Shown: positions 1 to 5,978, numbered from the stretch's first letter. The stretch: 7,241 bases of DNA from an uncultured Schwartzia sp. (GCA_905373705.1 CAJPUA010000048.1:1-7241), one strand, 5' to 3'. Numbers and translations: made by a program. The notes: generated from the sequence alone by a model not told the origin.

Positions 1-40
1 CTGTACCATCTCTGCCTCCCGATCCGTCATCCCCTCACAC
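1..40 (-). repeat. 40-bp exact copy of internal marR sequence (edge of a second marR 3' part)
   Basis: Bases 1-40 are identical to 1000-1039 inside the marR gene, in the same orientation; identity stops at base 41 (g here, a at 1040). On the minus strand the copy encodes the same 13 residues, CEGMTDREAEMVQ, which are residues 115-127 of the MarR protein counted from its GTG start. The copy runs off the left edge, so its true length is unknown. The expected reading is that a 5'-truncated marR, possibly followed by its normal downstream efflux genes, lies outside the window. A paralogue is unlikely because there is no mismatch in 40 bp. Confidence 0.9.
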
Positions 41-49
41 GAACGCGCT

Positions 50-93
50 AAAAACAGCGACGAGGCTCAAAATGAGTTCCCGTCGCTGTTTTT
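50..93 (-). terminator. Intrinsic, probably bidirectional terminator after the amidase fragment
   Basis: A 13-bp perfect inverted repeat (50-62 with 81-93, arm AAAAACAGCGACG) encloses an 18-nt loop that itself holds a small CTCA/TGAG stem (66-69 with 73-76). The arms begin with five A and end with five T, so the structure would give a GC-rich stem followed by U5 on either strand. On the minus strand it lies about 70 nt beyond the amidase stop codon and would end transcription coming from marR. It stops only 9 bp before the repeat junction at base 40. Confidence 0.8.
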
Positions 94-95
94 AT

Positions 96-121
96 GTACG
101 GGCGCTTTTTAGCGCCCGTAC
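96..121. other. Near-perfect hairpin without a U-tract
   Basis: An 11-bp perfect inverted repeat (96-106 with 111-121, arm GTACGGGCGCT) has a 4-nt TTTT loop. Neither side is followed by a run of T, so it is not a standard intrinsic terminator on its own. It sits between the amidase stop and the terminator hairpin at 50-93, so the transcript would fold two stems back to back. It could strengthen termination, protect the 3' end of the RNA, or be a copy of a dispersed palindromic element; the sequence alone does not decide. Confidence 0.6.
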
Positions 122-165
122 CATGCGCCCTATCTACACCAAAATTCACGCATTTTCGCCGCGCC

Positions 166-549
166 TTAGTGCTCGCCGTACCAGATCGCTTTGCCGATAA
201 GCAGCGGCAAGGCGTCGTAAAGCTTCTCGCCGGGGCAGGCGGTAGGCATGAGATCGCAGTGCCCGCAGATATGCGCCCGGTCAAGAGGGATGGCGTAATC
301 GCCGGCTAAATTCGTCAAAAGCAGCGCCGCCGCTTCGATTTGCGCAGCCGTCGGCTCCGCGACGCAGAAATTCCCGCATAAATGAACGCCGAGGGTATGA
401 GAATTTTCCCCTTCCGCATGCGCCCCAACTGCCCAGCGCGGCCGCCCTAATTCAATCACACCGTCGCGGCGAACGCTGTAATGATAGCCGATCCCCAGCC
501 AACCCTGCGCCTGATGGGCTTCGTGCAGCTCGCGGGCTGAAAAATCGTC
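166..549 (-). pseudogene. N-acetylmuramoyl-L-alanine amidase (Amidase_2/PGRP fold), N-terminus missing
   Basis: In this frame the minus strand encodes a recognisable Amidase_2 domain from about base 546 down to the TAA at 166-168. In order it shows SARELHEAHQAQGWLGIGYHY, with the catalytic-site tyrosine region, then GRPRWAVGAHAEGENSHTLG, then LCGNF, and finally GHCDLMPTACPG, which carries the second and third zinc ligands (His of GH and Cys of ACPG). Family members hydrolyse the amide bond between MurNAc and L-alanine in peptidoglycan. The N-terminal strand with the first zinc-ligand histidine (the usual IHH motif) is absent; upstream the frame is only a shadow of the membrane fusion protein gene. 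No start codon with a ribosome binding site is present; the internal GTG at 457-459 lies in the middle of the domain. It should therefore be inactive. In intact form this would be a cell-wall or prophage lysozyme-type enzyme. Confidence 0.85.
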
Positions 550-878
550 TGCCGCGCCGCTTCCACCTGCGCCGCGCTCTGGCGGGCTGTCTGAGCTACG
601 TCCTTGGGGTCCAAGGTCATGAGAACCTCTCCCGCCCGCACCCGGTCCCCCAGCTGCACGGTACGGGACGCGATCCGCCCCCCTACCTGAAACGCCAACA
701 CTGTTTCGTAACGGCCCCGAACCGCCGCGGCGTAAGTAGAACCCTCCGCGTCTGCCCCCAATCGCACTGTTTCATACTTCACCAGGGGCACCGTCGGCTC
801 CGGCGGCTTTTGTCCGCACCCGGCCGTCAAAAGGAGCGCCGTCCCAAATAGCAGTGTGAAGATTATCTTCTTTTCCAT
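456..878 (-). pseudogene. RND-type efflux membrane fusion lipoprotein, truncated and running out of frame into the amidase gene
   Basis: The ATG at 876-878 opens a 140-codon frame. Residues 1-20 form a lipoprotein signal peptide ending in the lipobox LTAG before Cys21. Residues 58-93 are typical of the periplasmic adaptor (HlyD/AcrA) family: VGGRIASRTVQLGDRVRAGEVLMTLDP is the lipoyl-like barrel motif, followed by the start of the alpha-hairpin (DVAQTARQSAAQVEAARQ). Adaptors are usually 350-400 residues and link an inner-membrane pump to an outer-membrane channel. Here family-like sequence ends near residue 110, and the last 25-30 codons are the amidase gene read in the wrong frame, ending at a TGA (456-458). 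The hairpin tip, beta-barrel and membrane-proximal domains are lost, so it is not functional. It lies 64 bp after marR, the usual order for a MarR-controlled efflux operon. The ribosome binding site is modest (GGGGGG about 7 nt upstream). Confidence 0.85.
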
Positions 879-942
879 ACCGAGCCCCCCGTCTTCATTT
901 TCGCATCCGCCTGCCTCAGCCGCATCTCAAAAAGCATAGCCG

Positions 943-1380
943 TCAAAGCACATGAATATCTGCCGCCATGGCCCGACCTGCCAAACGGGGAAAAAGACGC
1001 TGTACCATCTCTGCCTCCCGATCCGTCATCCCCTCACACAGATAATCCACCCAATGATGTAAAACCCCTTCTAAAAATGCCTGATGTTTGCGGGCTAAAG
1101 GCGTTAAGTACAGACGCTTACGCCGGCGGTCCTCCACATCCCGGCAGCGCGTAACGAAGCCTCGGGCCTCGAGAGCCTGGATCTCTCGGGTCACCACCGT
1201 CTTGTCCATGAACAGGCGGGCCGCTAATTCCTCTTGACTGCTCCCTTCATGCTCAAACAGGGTGAGCAAGAGCCCGTATCCCGAATAACTAAGCCCTATT
1301 TCCTGGCACTTTTCCCAAACCACCGCCTGAGATCGACGATGCAGCAGGCCAAAACTGTGTGCCACAGCTAAATAATCCAC
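943..1380 (-). CDS. MarR family transcriptional regulator
   Basis: This encodes a 145-residue protein, the usual MarR length. It has an N-terminal dimerisation helix (DYLAVAHSFGLLHRRSQAVV), then the winged helix-turn-helix: LSYSGYGLLLTLFEHEG, SQEELAARLFMDKTVVTREIQ as helix-turn-helix and recognition helix, and the wing with the family signature DVEDRRRKRLYLT. I chose the GTG at 1378-1380 because it is preceded by AAGGAGGTG, a nine-base match to the anti-Shine-Dalgarno sequence, 8 nt upstream. The longer in-frame GTG at 1459-1461 would add 27 low-complexity residues with no ribosome binding site, and the frame is closed by a TAA just above it. MarR proteins usually repress their own promoter and a neighbouring drug-export operon until a ligand binds. 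The adaptor gene downstream fits that, but it is broken here. The inducing ligand cannot be inferred. Confidence 0.9.
   Translation of the reverse strand: MDYLAVAHSFGLLHRRSQAVVWEKCQEIGLSYSGYGLLLTLFEHEGSSQEELAARLFMDKTVVTREIQALEARGFVTRCRDVEDRRRKRLYLTPLARKHQAFLEGVLHHWVDYLCEGMTDREAEMVQRLFPRLAGRAMAADIHVL
1000..1039 (-). repeat. marR-internal partner of the 40-bp direct repeat at 1-40
   Basis: This is the intact-gene copy of the 40-bp sequence found at the left window edge, in direct orientation and 999 bp apart. It lies in the C-terminal dimerisation part of MarR. Confidence 0.9.
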
Positions 1381-1487
1381 CCCTCTTCCACCTCCTTGAG
1401 CCACCTGCGTTCCCCGCTGCGCCGCCAGCCGTTTATCCTCTTCCCATCGAGGTAAAAGCACAGCTCTTTACATTTGGTTGCTTTCAT
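1368..1487 (-). other. Possible 39-codon leader ORF overlapping the marR start
   Basis: An ATG at 1485-1487 opens a 39-codon frame (beginning MKATKCKELCFYLDGKRING) that ends at a TAG at 1368-1370, overlapping the first codons of marR by 13 bp in another frame. It is preceded by AAAGGAG 7-8 nt upstream. However, that Shine-Dalgarno sequence lies about where the transcript from the promoter at 1503-1530 should begin, so it may not be in the mRNA. It has no family resemblance that I recognise. It could be a translational coupling leader, a decayed original 5' end of marR after a frameshift, or chance. Confidence 0.35.
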
Positions 1488-1502
1488 CAACTAACTCCTT
1501 TC

Positions 1503-1530
1503 ATTATATAATAAACTAAGTAACTGTCAA
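1503..1530 (-). promoter_or_regulatory. Consensus sigma-70/SigA promoter of marR
   Basis: On the minus strand TTGACA (1525-1530) is separated by 16 bp from TATAAT (1503-1508); both hexamers are perfect consensus. The predicted start is near 1496, giving a leader of about 115 nt before the marR GTG. The -10 box is part of the perfect 10-bp palindrome ATTATATAAT (1503-1512), which extends to 16 bp with one mismatched pair (1500-1515). This is a plausible, unproven operator for MarR autorepression, since such strong promoters are usually held by a repressor. Confidence 0.85.
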
Positions 1531-1572
1531 CCCCTATAAGCTTAGAACGTACGCTCCTTAAAGCACGCAACA

Positions 1573-1611
1573 AAAAACGGCCCGAAAGGATTTCCCCTTC
1601 GGGCCGTTTTT
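1573..1611 (-). terminator. Strong intrinsic terminator between nrfA and marR (bidirectional)
   Basis: A 14-bp perfect inverted repeat (1573-1586 with 1598-1611, arm AAAAACGGCCCGAA) with an 11-nt loop forms a GC-rich stem. It is followed by six T on the minus strand and five T on the plus strand. It is the first good terminator met by transcription leaving nrfA, about 195 nt beyond the nrfA stop, and lies about 40 bp before the marR -35 box, insulating marR from the nitrite reductase operon. Confidence 0.9.
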
Positions 1612-1612
1612 G

Positions 1613-1673
1613 TTCCTTGAGGAAGCACTGATACATTCAGCCCTTCCTTGAGGAATCACTGATAAATTCAGCC
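1613..1673. repeat. Two-copy 30-bp tandem repeat with a palindromic end
   Basis: Bases 1613-1642 and 1644-1673 match at 28 of 30 positions with a period of 31. Differences are G/T at 1625/1656 and C/A at 1634/1665. Each unit begins with the palindrome TTCCT-TG-AGGAA. The repeat directly abuts the terminator at 1573-1611 and lies in the predicted 3' untranslated region of nrfA. Nothing coding spans it. It could be a protein-binding site, a dispersed palindromic repeat, or the scar of a small mobile element; I do not recognise the family. Confidence 0.8.
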
Positions 1674-1805
1674 ACATCATCTTGGCACATCTTTTTCGCC
1701 CTGTCTACGGCAACGAAGCCTTCACAAAATGCCACTCTCTGTCCGGTTTATTTCCTTGCCAAGAGAAAATTCTGTCCACTCTGACGGACTTTTTATCAGT
1801 GTTTC
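1674..1805. other. Non-coding stretch downstream of nrfA
   Basis: These 132 bp complete the 344-bp gap between marR and nrfA. The stretch is more AT-rich than the flanking genes and holds no convincing gene. A weak 4-bp hairpin (GTCC at 1774-1777, GGAC at 1786-1789) is followed by T5 on the plus strand, the wrong direction for nrfA. Confidence 0.5.
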
Positions 1806-3119
1806 CTAAAATCCCATCGCTGGGATCTCCAATTTTCCCTTCACCACTGCATTGGCCGTCTCGATGGCCTGATGCGCCTTATCTACGGCGAGGCCAAGGG
1901 TACGAAGGATTTTATCCGGATTGTGGAAGCCCATGCCGTTCTCGGCCGCCACCCAATCCCAATACCACTGCGCCTCTCGAAGCTGTTCCCGGGCTACGGC
2001 AAGCTGCTCGTCCGTCGCCCCCGCCGCCATGGCCGCCTGCACTGTCAGGTGCGCCTTGGCCACCGTCTGCCCGGCAATGCGCTGGATGCGGAACGTGTTG
2101 TCGTGGATGGTCTTGACCCGCGCCGTCAGCGTCTCCGCGCTCTCCGTGTGACACTTTTGGCAGGAAGCCTCGACGGTCTTTAGCGGACTGGTCATCCAAT
2201 GGGAAGTATACTTTCGGCCGTTCTCCCGCATGTAGGGCATGTGACAGTCGACGCAGGTCACCCCGGCGTCGGCGTGAACACTATCCTGCCACGTCTCATA
2301 ATCCGGGTGCTGGGCTTTCAGCATGGGTGCCTTGGAATCCGCGTGGATCCAATCGTACTGGAAGCCCCCCGCCTTCCCCGACTGATAATACTGATACTGT
2401 CCTTCCGCCGTGAGTCCATTATCCCACGGCGTCACCACCCGACCGTCCTCCTTGGCGAAGTAATACTCACTGTGGCACTGGCCGCAGACGTAGCCCCGCA
2501 TATCGTTGTGGGACACCTCTTTGATGTCGATCCCCTTCCGGGCCAAGGCCTCCACCAGGCTCTGCTGATAGACGCGCAGCGCCATCGTGTCCGGATCGTG
2601 ACAGGAAGAACATCCCAGCCATTCGTCGTCCTTGATGGGAGCCATGATCTCGTCGATGGGCTTGGCAGCGTAGGCCCAGCCGCTCTCCTTAAAGTACACG
2701 TCGTACATGTAAGAACCCTTGCAGGTGATACAGCTTCCCTTCTGCCCCGGCAGGCGCTTCGAATTCTTGAAATCCACGCCGGCATAAGTATGTCCCCGAT
2801 CGTCATCATACTGGATAGCGAACTTATAGCCTTTGAAATTTTCCAGCATCTCCGGCTGTTCCACCAAATGGGAATTTTCCGCCTGGGCGCCTCCATAACC
2901 CGTCGGCGAGGGGGACAAGTCGTTATTCTTCATGTAGGAATTGTATTGCAGCGGATAAGCGTCCCGATAGGCGTGAGTCCCCAATCGTTCCTCCGGCGGC
3001 ACCTTAGCCAGCCGCACGCTGTCATCCTTTGGCGCAGCGGCGATACGGAACACGATGAATCCGAAGAACAAAAGGCAGACCGCCACTATTCCGGCCAATA
3101 TTTTTTGCAGCTTATTCAA
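1806..3119 (-). CDS. nrfA: Cytochrome c nitrite reductase, pentahaem catalytic subunit NrfA
   Basis: NrfA reduces nitrite to ammonium with six electrons, outside the cytoplasmic membrane. The 437-residue protein has an N-terminal hydrophobic signal or anchor (about 7-28). It then has the active-site haem motif CITCK (130-134), whose lysine replaces the usual histidine and defines the family, and four ordinary haem sites: CSSCH (170-174), CGQCH (212-216), CVDCH (289-293) and CQKCH (320-324). Conserved catalytic-site elements are present: Arg108 in DDRGH, Tyr219 in HSEYYF, and His271 in KAQHPDYE, which also supplies the calcium-site Lys/Gln. The start is a TTG at 3117-3119 with GAAGGGGGG about 7 nt upstream, and it overlaps the end of nrfH by 8 bp, so translation is probably coupled. 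Length and motif order are normal and nothing is broken. The partner is NrfH just upstream. Confidence 0.97.
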   Translation of the reverse strand: MNKLQKILAGIVAVCLLFFGFIVFRIAAAPKDDSVRLAKVPPEERLGTHAYRDAYPLQYNSYMKNNDLSPSPTGYGGAQAENSHLVEQPEMLENFKGYKFAIQYDDDRGHTYAGVDFKNSKRLPGQKGSCITCKGSYMYDVYFKESGWAYAAKPIDEIMAPIKDDEWLGCSSCHDPDTMALRVYQQSLVEALARKGIDIKEVSHNDMRGYVCGQCHSEYYFAKEDGRVVTPWDNGLTAEGQYQYYQSGKAGGFQYDWIHADSKAPMLKAQHPDYETWQDSVHADAGVTCVDCHMPYMRENGRKYTSHWMTSPLKTVEASCQKCHTESAETLTARVKTIHDNTFRIQRIAGQTVAKAHLTVQAAMAAGATDEQLAVAREQLREAQWYWDWVAAENGMGFHNPDKILRTLGLAVDKAHQAIETANAVVKGKLEIPAMGF

Positions 3120-3600
3120 CTTTTATCCCCCCTTCAATAGGACGCGCCCCGTGGGCGATGCGGCTGTGACACTTCAGACAGTCCCCGCCGGTGTCCATCG
3201 GCTTGAAGAGATCGGCGTGAACCTTGTCCATGGTATTGGCATGACAGCGCAGGCAGTTGCGGTTCACCATGTCCCGTCCCCGAGCCGACAGCTTGATGTG
3301 AGCCGGATAATCCCGCAGTACCTCGTGATAAACGTCGTTCATCCCCGTCCGCCCTTTCTCAAAGAGATACATGACCATGCTGTCATGGGGCAGATGGCAG
3401 TCCACACATTCCAATTTTGAATGCGTGGACTGAGCGAAGGTTGCCGTGACCTCCTTCATGGAATGACAAGTGCCGCAAAAGGCCGGCGAACCGGAAAACG
3501 ACATCATCGCCGCGCCAGCCCCAGAGATCACCACCCCGATGGCAAATCCTCCCGTCAGACAGGCCAGCGTGTGCCGACTGACGAAATCCTTAATGGCCAC
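3112..3600 (-). CDS. nrfH: NrfH, tetrahaem quinol-oxidising subunit of nitrite reductase (NapC/NirT family)
   Basis: NrfH takes electrons from menaquinol in the cytoplasmic membrane and passes them to NrfA. The 162-residue protein has a short cytoplasmic N-terminus, one membrane helix (about 12-34) and four haem sites: CGTCH (42-46), CVDCH (65-69), CLRCH (116-120) and CLKCH (141-145). The first is part of CXXCHXM with Met48, the unusual methionine known to ligate haem 1 in NrfH. The size is typical (150-180). The start is a GTG at 3598-3600 with a strong GGAGGGG 7-8 nt upstream. It is the first gene of the nrfHA operon, 257 bp after ccmF and separated from it by a terminator, so it needs its own promoter. 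The order nrfH-nrfA is that of epsilon- and deltaproteobacterial and Negativicutes-type systems, not the enteric nrfABCD type. Confidence 0.96.
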   Translation of the reverse strand: MAIKDFVSRHTLACLTGGFAIGVVISGAGAAMMSFSGSPAFCGTCHSMKEVTATFAQSTHSKLECVDCHLPHDSMVMYLFEKGRTGMNDVYHEVLRDYPAHIKLSARGRDMVNRNCLRCHANTMDKVHADLFKPMDTGGDCLKCHSRIAHGARPIEGGIKVE

Positions 3601-3753
3601 GCCTGTTCCCCTCCTTTCCCTTACGCCTATTTCCCCCCCCGAACCACGAAATGTCTATCCCTTTTCCCTGCCGTTGCCCCGTGGTCAGGTGCATATCCTC
3701 ACGAAGCGCTTGTTTCCTACGTCCACGCCTCTCAGTACTCATATCATATCATG
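3601..3753 (-). promoter_or_regulatory. Upstream region of nrfHA (promoter expected, not resolved)
   Basis: Because a terminator lies at 3754-3795, the nrfHA promoter should be in this 153-bp stretch. I find no good -35/-10 pair. The most AT-rich part is about 3735-3753, where ATGATATGATATGA reads on the minus strand, with TATGAT as a possible -10. An imperfect inverted repeat at 3680-3703 (CGTG..AGG with CCTCACG) is a weak candidate operator. No Fnr-like TTGAT-N4-ATCAA site is seen. The GGAGGGG of nrfH is at 3609-3615. Confidence 0.4.
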
Positions 3754-3795
3754 AAAAAAACCCTCCCGATGTTGCCAGAGCAACCAACAGGAGGG
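3754..3795 (-). terminator. Intrinsic terminator of the ccm operon
   Basis: On the minus strand CCCTCC pairs with GGAGGG (3790-3795 with 3761-3766). An inner stem TGTTG/CAACA (3785-3789 with 3770-3774) continues it after a 3-nt bulge, and it is followed at once by seven T (3754-3760). It lies about 60 nt beyond the ccmF stop and separates the ccm operon from nrfHA. Confidence 0.9.
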
Positions 3796-3857
3796 GAAAT
3801 ATTAATTTTTCTGTAAAAAAGACTGCTTAGTGACTACGGTTCACAAAAACCCCCATG

Positions 3858-5957
3858 TCATCCCTTGAGGGCGGTGAAAGAGCCAAGGGTGACGAGGGCA
3901 GCGCCCAGCCAGAGGAGCCAGATGAAGGGCTTTGTGCTGACAGTGGCAGCGATGGGCTGGGCAGCTTCCTCCTTCAGCGAGGGAAGAAGCTCGAGGCGGA
4001 CGCGGCGGCTGTCCTCGGAAACGCCGGTGAGGCGAAGGCGTCTTTCTCCGCCGAAGAATGCGACGGGCTTTGAAGCGCCTCCTTCTGCCGTGGCGGTGAT
4101 GGCGGGATGGACGTGTTCCACCGCCGCGCCATCGGTCACGGCCACATCGACGGTAACGAGAAATCCGCCGTCGGGCTGGGGCGTCACCTCCATATCTTCA
4201 TAACGATAGGCGAAGCCATCGTCCATGGCGATGCGATGAAGCGCCAGCACCAGCTCGGCTCGGCCGCTCTCTTGGGGCGGCGCAGGAGCGATGTAAACGT
4301 CGCCCGAGAAAGTTTTGTCGATGGCCGGCTCCCGAGCCGCATCCTCGCCGCTCTTATGGAGCTTCGTGAAGGCCGTCACTTCCCGTTCGTCTACCGTGTA
4401 TACGTAGGTTTTCCCGGTGCCGTCCTCCATAAAGCGCTGGCCGCGATAAACGATAGTGTGCCCAAGGAGCGCTGTCGGCTCGTCCACCGTGAAGGCATGG
4501 GACACCTGCTGTCCGCCGCTCTCCGCCAGCACCATGGCCAAGAGGGCGAGAGCCGCGCCGAAGTGAGCGAGAGCACCGCCAAAGTTCAGCCGCTTTTCCT
4601 GCCCAGCGATCCCCGTACTCACCACCGCCAAAACCGCCGTTCCAGAGAGGAGCAGGGGCAAGAGAGACCGCACTCCGACGAAAAACGCCGCCGCGACACC
4701 GAGGAGAAACGCGGCCAAGATCGGCCCCTTCGCGATTGGCGCCTGCGCCGCACCATAGCGCCGCAGGACGCCGACCCCCATGACGGCGGCGATGGCCACA
4801 GCCACGGGCAGGGTGGTGCGGACATAAAAATTCGTATCCACAGCGGCGGGCGCCCCTACAAGCTGGGTCAAGAGGGGCATGGACATACCCAAAAAGACGA
4901 TCACCGCGGCGAAGACAAGGAGCAGCGCCCCTAAAAGGAGGAAAAATTCCCGGCTGTCGTGGGCGGGATAGAGATCGCCCTCCGGCAGACATTTCCCCCT
5001 GACCAAGAGGAGCAGCAAGGCTGCCGTCGTGACGATCCCCGTCACCACCGCCAAGGACAGGGAAAGGCTCGTGCCGCTGAAGGAGTGGACGGAAAAATCG
5101 CCCAAGATCCCGCTGCGGGTGAGAAACGTGCCGTAGAGGGCGAGGGAAAAGGCGAAGATCGCCGCGAGATGGGTCACGGGAAGAACCGTCCGCCGCACCC
5201 GCGCCGCCCGCAGGACGTGGAGAAAGACCCCGGCGATGAGCCACGGCACCAGCGATGAATTTTCCACCGGATCCCATCCCCAATAGCCGCCCCAGCCCAG
5301 AACTTTATAGGCCCAGTAGCCACCGACAAAAATCCCCGCGCCCAAGAATCCCCAAGCAGCGAGCCCCCACGGCCGAGCGCTCTCCAGCCACGCCGCATCC
5401 TGCGGCCGGTCAAGGAGCGCCCCGACACTGTAACAGAAGGGAACCGCTAAAAGGGCGTAGCCGATGAAAATGAGGGGCGGATGAATGGCCATCCAAGGAT
5501 CTTGAAGGAGCGGATTAAGGCCAACGCCGTTCGCCGCCGCCGTCTCCGCTAAGAGAAAGGGGCTTTGCCCCATGACGAACAAGGTGAGAACGGCTTGGAG
5601 CGCCATGTATACCCCAAGGCCGGAGGGAGAGAGACGCTTTTCCTGCGCCAATATGCACCCTGTCAAAGCATGGACAAAAAGCCAGAAGAGAAACGACCCC
5701 GCCTGTCCCGCCCAAAAGGCGGACACCTTGTAGAGGAGAGGCAGCTCCTTCGCGGAATAGTTCGCTACATAGGCGATGTCGAAGCGATCCGTCAAAATAA
5801 AGAACAGCAGTGCACCGCTCGCCGTCAGCGCGCCAAAAAAAGACAAAAAAGCGGCGGCTGTGGCCAGCCGACGATGTGCCGCGCTGGGGAACCATCCACC
5901 CAAAACGCCGCCCAACGCGAACAGCAGCGTCGTCCAAAGCGCGATCTCTCCCACCAT
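3858..5957 (-). CDS. ccmF: Cytochrome c haem lyase CcmF (CcmF/NrfE family)
   Basis: CcmF takes haem from holo-CcmE and attaches it to the CXXCH cysteines of apocytochromes on the outer face of the cytoplasmic membrane. The 699-residue protein has about 14-15 hydrophobic segments. The haem-handling WWD domain is at 222-238 (WGGYWGWDPVENSSLVPW). The conserved histidines appear as His159 (MAIHPPLIF), His247 (AGVFLHVL), His291 (GDFSVHSF) and His465 (GALAHFG). These should correspond to the two external haem ligands flanking WWD and the two ligands of the membrane haem b. A periplasmic loop at about 485-670 precedes a last membrane helix (about 677-696). The start ATG (5955-5957) has GGAGGAGGGG about 7 nt upstream, 21 bp after ccmE. 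It is the last gene of the operon: no ccmG or ccmH follows. In this host it probably serves both NrfH and NrfA, possibly including the CXXCK haem (inference). Confidence 0.95.
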   Translation of the reverse strand: MVGEIALWTTLLFALGGVLGGWFPSAAHRRLATAAAFLSFFGALTASGALLFFILTDRFDIAYVANYSAKELPLLYKVSAFWAGQAGSFLFWLFVHALTGCILAQEKRLSPSGLGVYMALQAVLTLFVMGQSPFLLAETAAANGVGLNPLLQDPWMAIHPPLIFIGYALLAVPFCYSVGALLDRPQDAAWLESARPWGLAAWGFLGAGIFVGGYWAYKVLGWGGYWGWDPVENSSLVPWLIAGVFLHVLRAARVRRTVLPVTHLAAIFAFSLALYGTFLTRSGILGDFSVHSFSGTSLSLSLAVVTGIVTTAALLLLLVRGKCLPEGDLYPAHDSREFFLLLGALLLVFAAVIVFLGMSMPLLTQLVGAPAAVDTNFYVRTTLPVAVAIAAVMGVGVLRRYGAAQAPIAKGPILAAFLLGVAAAFFVGVRSLLPLLLSGTAVLAVVSTGIAGQEKRLNFGGALAHFGAALALLAMVLAESGGQQVSHAFTVDEPTALLGHTIVYRGQRFMEDGTGKTYVYTVDEREVTAFTKLHKSGEDAAREPAIDKTFSGDVYIAPAPPQESGRAELVLALHRIAMDDGFAYRYEDMEVTPQPDGGFLVTVDVAVTDGAAVEHVHPAITATAEGGASKPVAFFGGERRLRLTGVSEDSRRVRLELLPSLKEEAAQPIAATVSTKPFIWLLWLGAALVTLGSFTALKG

Positions 5958-5978
5958 GACGCACCCCTCCTCCCCTTT

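Noticed and set aside
879..942. Small ORF between marR and the adaptor gene (MLFEMRLRQADAKM...)
   Set aside because: It has no good ribosome binding site and no recognisable similarity, and it reads into the adaptor gene in another frame.
1378..1461. Longer marR start at GTG 1459-1461
   Set aside because: It adds 27 residues without resemblance to the MarR fold and lacks a ribosome binding site, whereas GTG 1378-1380 has a nine-base Shine-Dalgarno match and gives the normal length.
1680..1764. Inverted 8-mers TCTTGGCA / TGCCAAGA as ends of a small mobile element
   Set aside because: They are short, about 70 bp apart, with no flanking target duplication or internal structure; chance is sufficient.
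1771..1794. Hairpin with T-run (GTCC/GGAC, then T5) as an nrfA terminator
   Set aside because: The stem is only 4 bp and the T-run follows on the plus strand, opposite to nrfA transcription.
2199..3140. 313-codon open frame on the plus strand opposite nrfA
   Set aside because: It lies antisense to a complete NrfA with all five haem motifs, has no family features or credible ribosome binding site, and is a consequence of GC-rich codon use.
3601..3753. Fnr- or NsrR-type binding site expected before nrfH
   Set aside because: No acceptable match to TTGAT-N4-ATCAA or a clear long dyad; only weak AT-rich repeats are visible.
4354..5283. 309-codon minus-strand frame inside ccmF, and the plus-strand frame at 4107-4934
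   Set aside because: Both are alternative-frame readings of ccmF; their compositions are arginine/glycine-rich or histidine/arginine-rich without any domain, while the CcmF frame carries WWD and all conserved histidines.
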